This document shows, piece by piece, positions 63,743 to 64,000 of a stretch of 64,000 bases of DNA. The DNA is from Oreohelix idahoensis (Eukaryota > Mollusca > Gastropoda > Stylommatophora > Oreohelicidae). Below the pieces are notes generated by a model. That model was not told where the DNA came from and did no database searches. It saw only the letters and a list, made by a program, of their open reading frames with translations. Numbering within the stretch: position 1 is the first letter of the stretch; every line of letters begins with the position of its first letter. Both the position numbers and the translations under genes were made by a program. The stretch is taken from assembly GCA_024509875.1 (NCBI GenBank), contig JAMPIV010019862.1, forward strand, positions 415,001 to 479,000, written 5' to 3'.

Positions 63743-64000
63743 AATGTAAAAGTAGTCCCACAACAGATTCTGCCGTAATGGAGTAAATTGGTAGAGATTT
63801 CACTATACTAGGTCATACCTTTATGAAATGGGGTGCCCGTTTGCCTTCCTCGCTGCTTTTACCTTCTCTAATTCAAAAGATGAGTCAGGTACACATTTAC
63901 AGCTGGGTAGACAGGAGCGTGACGCCACCGTGTGTCAAATCGGTACCTTTTACCGCGAGAGGCCAGCACTCTCACCACTTTGTCAGTCGGACGCTCGCAC
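63743..64000 (-). mobile_element. tRNA-derived SINE, family 1, copy 4, cut by window end
   Basis: From the window end the minus strand gives GTCCGACTGACAAAGTGGTG, a tRNA-like head with a decayed B box (AAAAGGTACCGATTTGACAC), then CCCAGCTGTAAATGTGTACC and the family end near CTGTTGTGGGACTACTTTT. Confidence 0.8.

Overview
The window looks like repeat-dense intergenic DNA from an animal, most likely a mollusc and perhaps a gastropod. That call rests on the mixture of element families (RTE-like, CR1-like and RNase-H-bearing non-LTR retrotransposons, Gypsy with short LTRs, pogo/Tigger, Tc1, mariner, tRNA-derived SINEs), on scattered copies of a GGGAGATAAC motif that I associate with molluscan genomes, and on the absence of operons or any prokaryotic signal. 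No host protein-coding gene, rRNA or functional tRNA gene could be supported. Nearly every long reading frame belongs to a mobile element or is a microsatellite artefact.

Layout. 0.56-7.57 kb: a full-length minus-strand LINE (called LINE-A) with a 12-bp target duplication, split by a TG...CA sequence that resembles a solo LTR and is itself split by an internally deleted Gypsy element with identical 186-bp LTRs. 8.2-10.2 kb: a dead pogo/Tigger element. 10.6-11.06 kb: a MITE carrying a minisatellite. 11.2-13.4 kb: a CACTA-ended DNA element coding for a decayed protein of unknown function. 15.6-16.1 kb: a LINE-B copy with a twin-priming inversion. 16.4-17.4 kb: a decayed transposase-like gene. 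18.2-19.2 kb: the intact RNase H end of LINE-E. 19.2-26.6 kb: SINEs and LINE-B/LINE-C fragments. 26.86-28.4 kb: a Tc1 element. 29.8-30.4 kb: the 3' end of LINE-D. 34.3-34.8 kb: a 40-bp minisatellite that grew inside a LINE-D tail. 35.0-35.9 kb: a relative of LINE-E. 36.7-38.9 kb: minisatellite and microsatellites. 39.1-42.9 kb: LINE-C, LINE-A and LINE-G (CR1-like) pieces set in GATA repeats. 44.2-45.0 kb: another inverted LINE-B in TA repeats. 45.47-50.21 kb: a complete 4.47-kb LINE-F (endonuclease, RT, RNase H) sitting inside a short LINE-E fragment, both with clean target duplications. 51.0-51.66 kb: a 70-bp tandem repeat. 52.03-56.18 kb: a 29-bp satellite interrupted by LINE-B and by a SINE. 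56.2-57.4 kb: a SINE and a long triplet repeat. 57.96-59.26 kb: a mariner element. 59.3-64 kb: repeat fragments and SINEs.

How the parts relate. The elements form a time series of nested insertions. A roughly 310-bp SINE shares its 3' end with the LINE-E relative, so that LINE is the likely source of its retroposition machinery. The most unusual signal is in LINE-B: two copies carry a sharply bounded tract in which the sense strand has changed A to G almost everywhere relative to a third copy, including the catalytic FADD box becoming FAGD. This looks like adenosine-deaminase (ADAR-type) hyperediting of the RNA before reverse transcription, followed by amplification of the edited lineage. Names LINE-A to LINE-G and R1 to R6 are labels for this report only.
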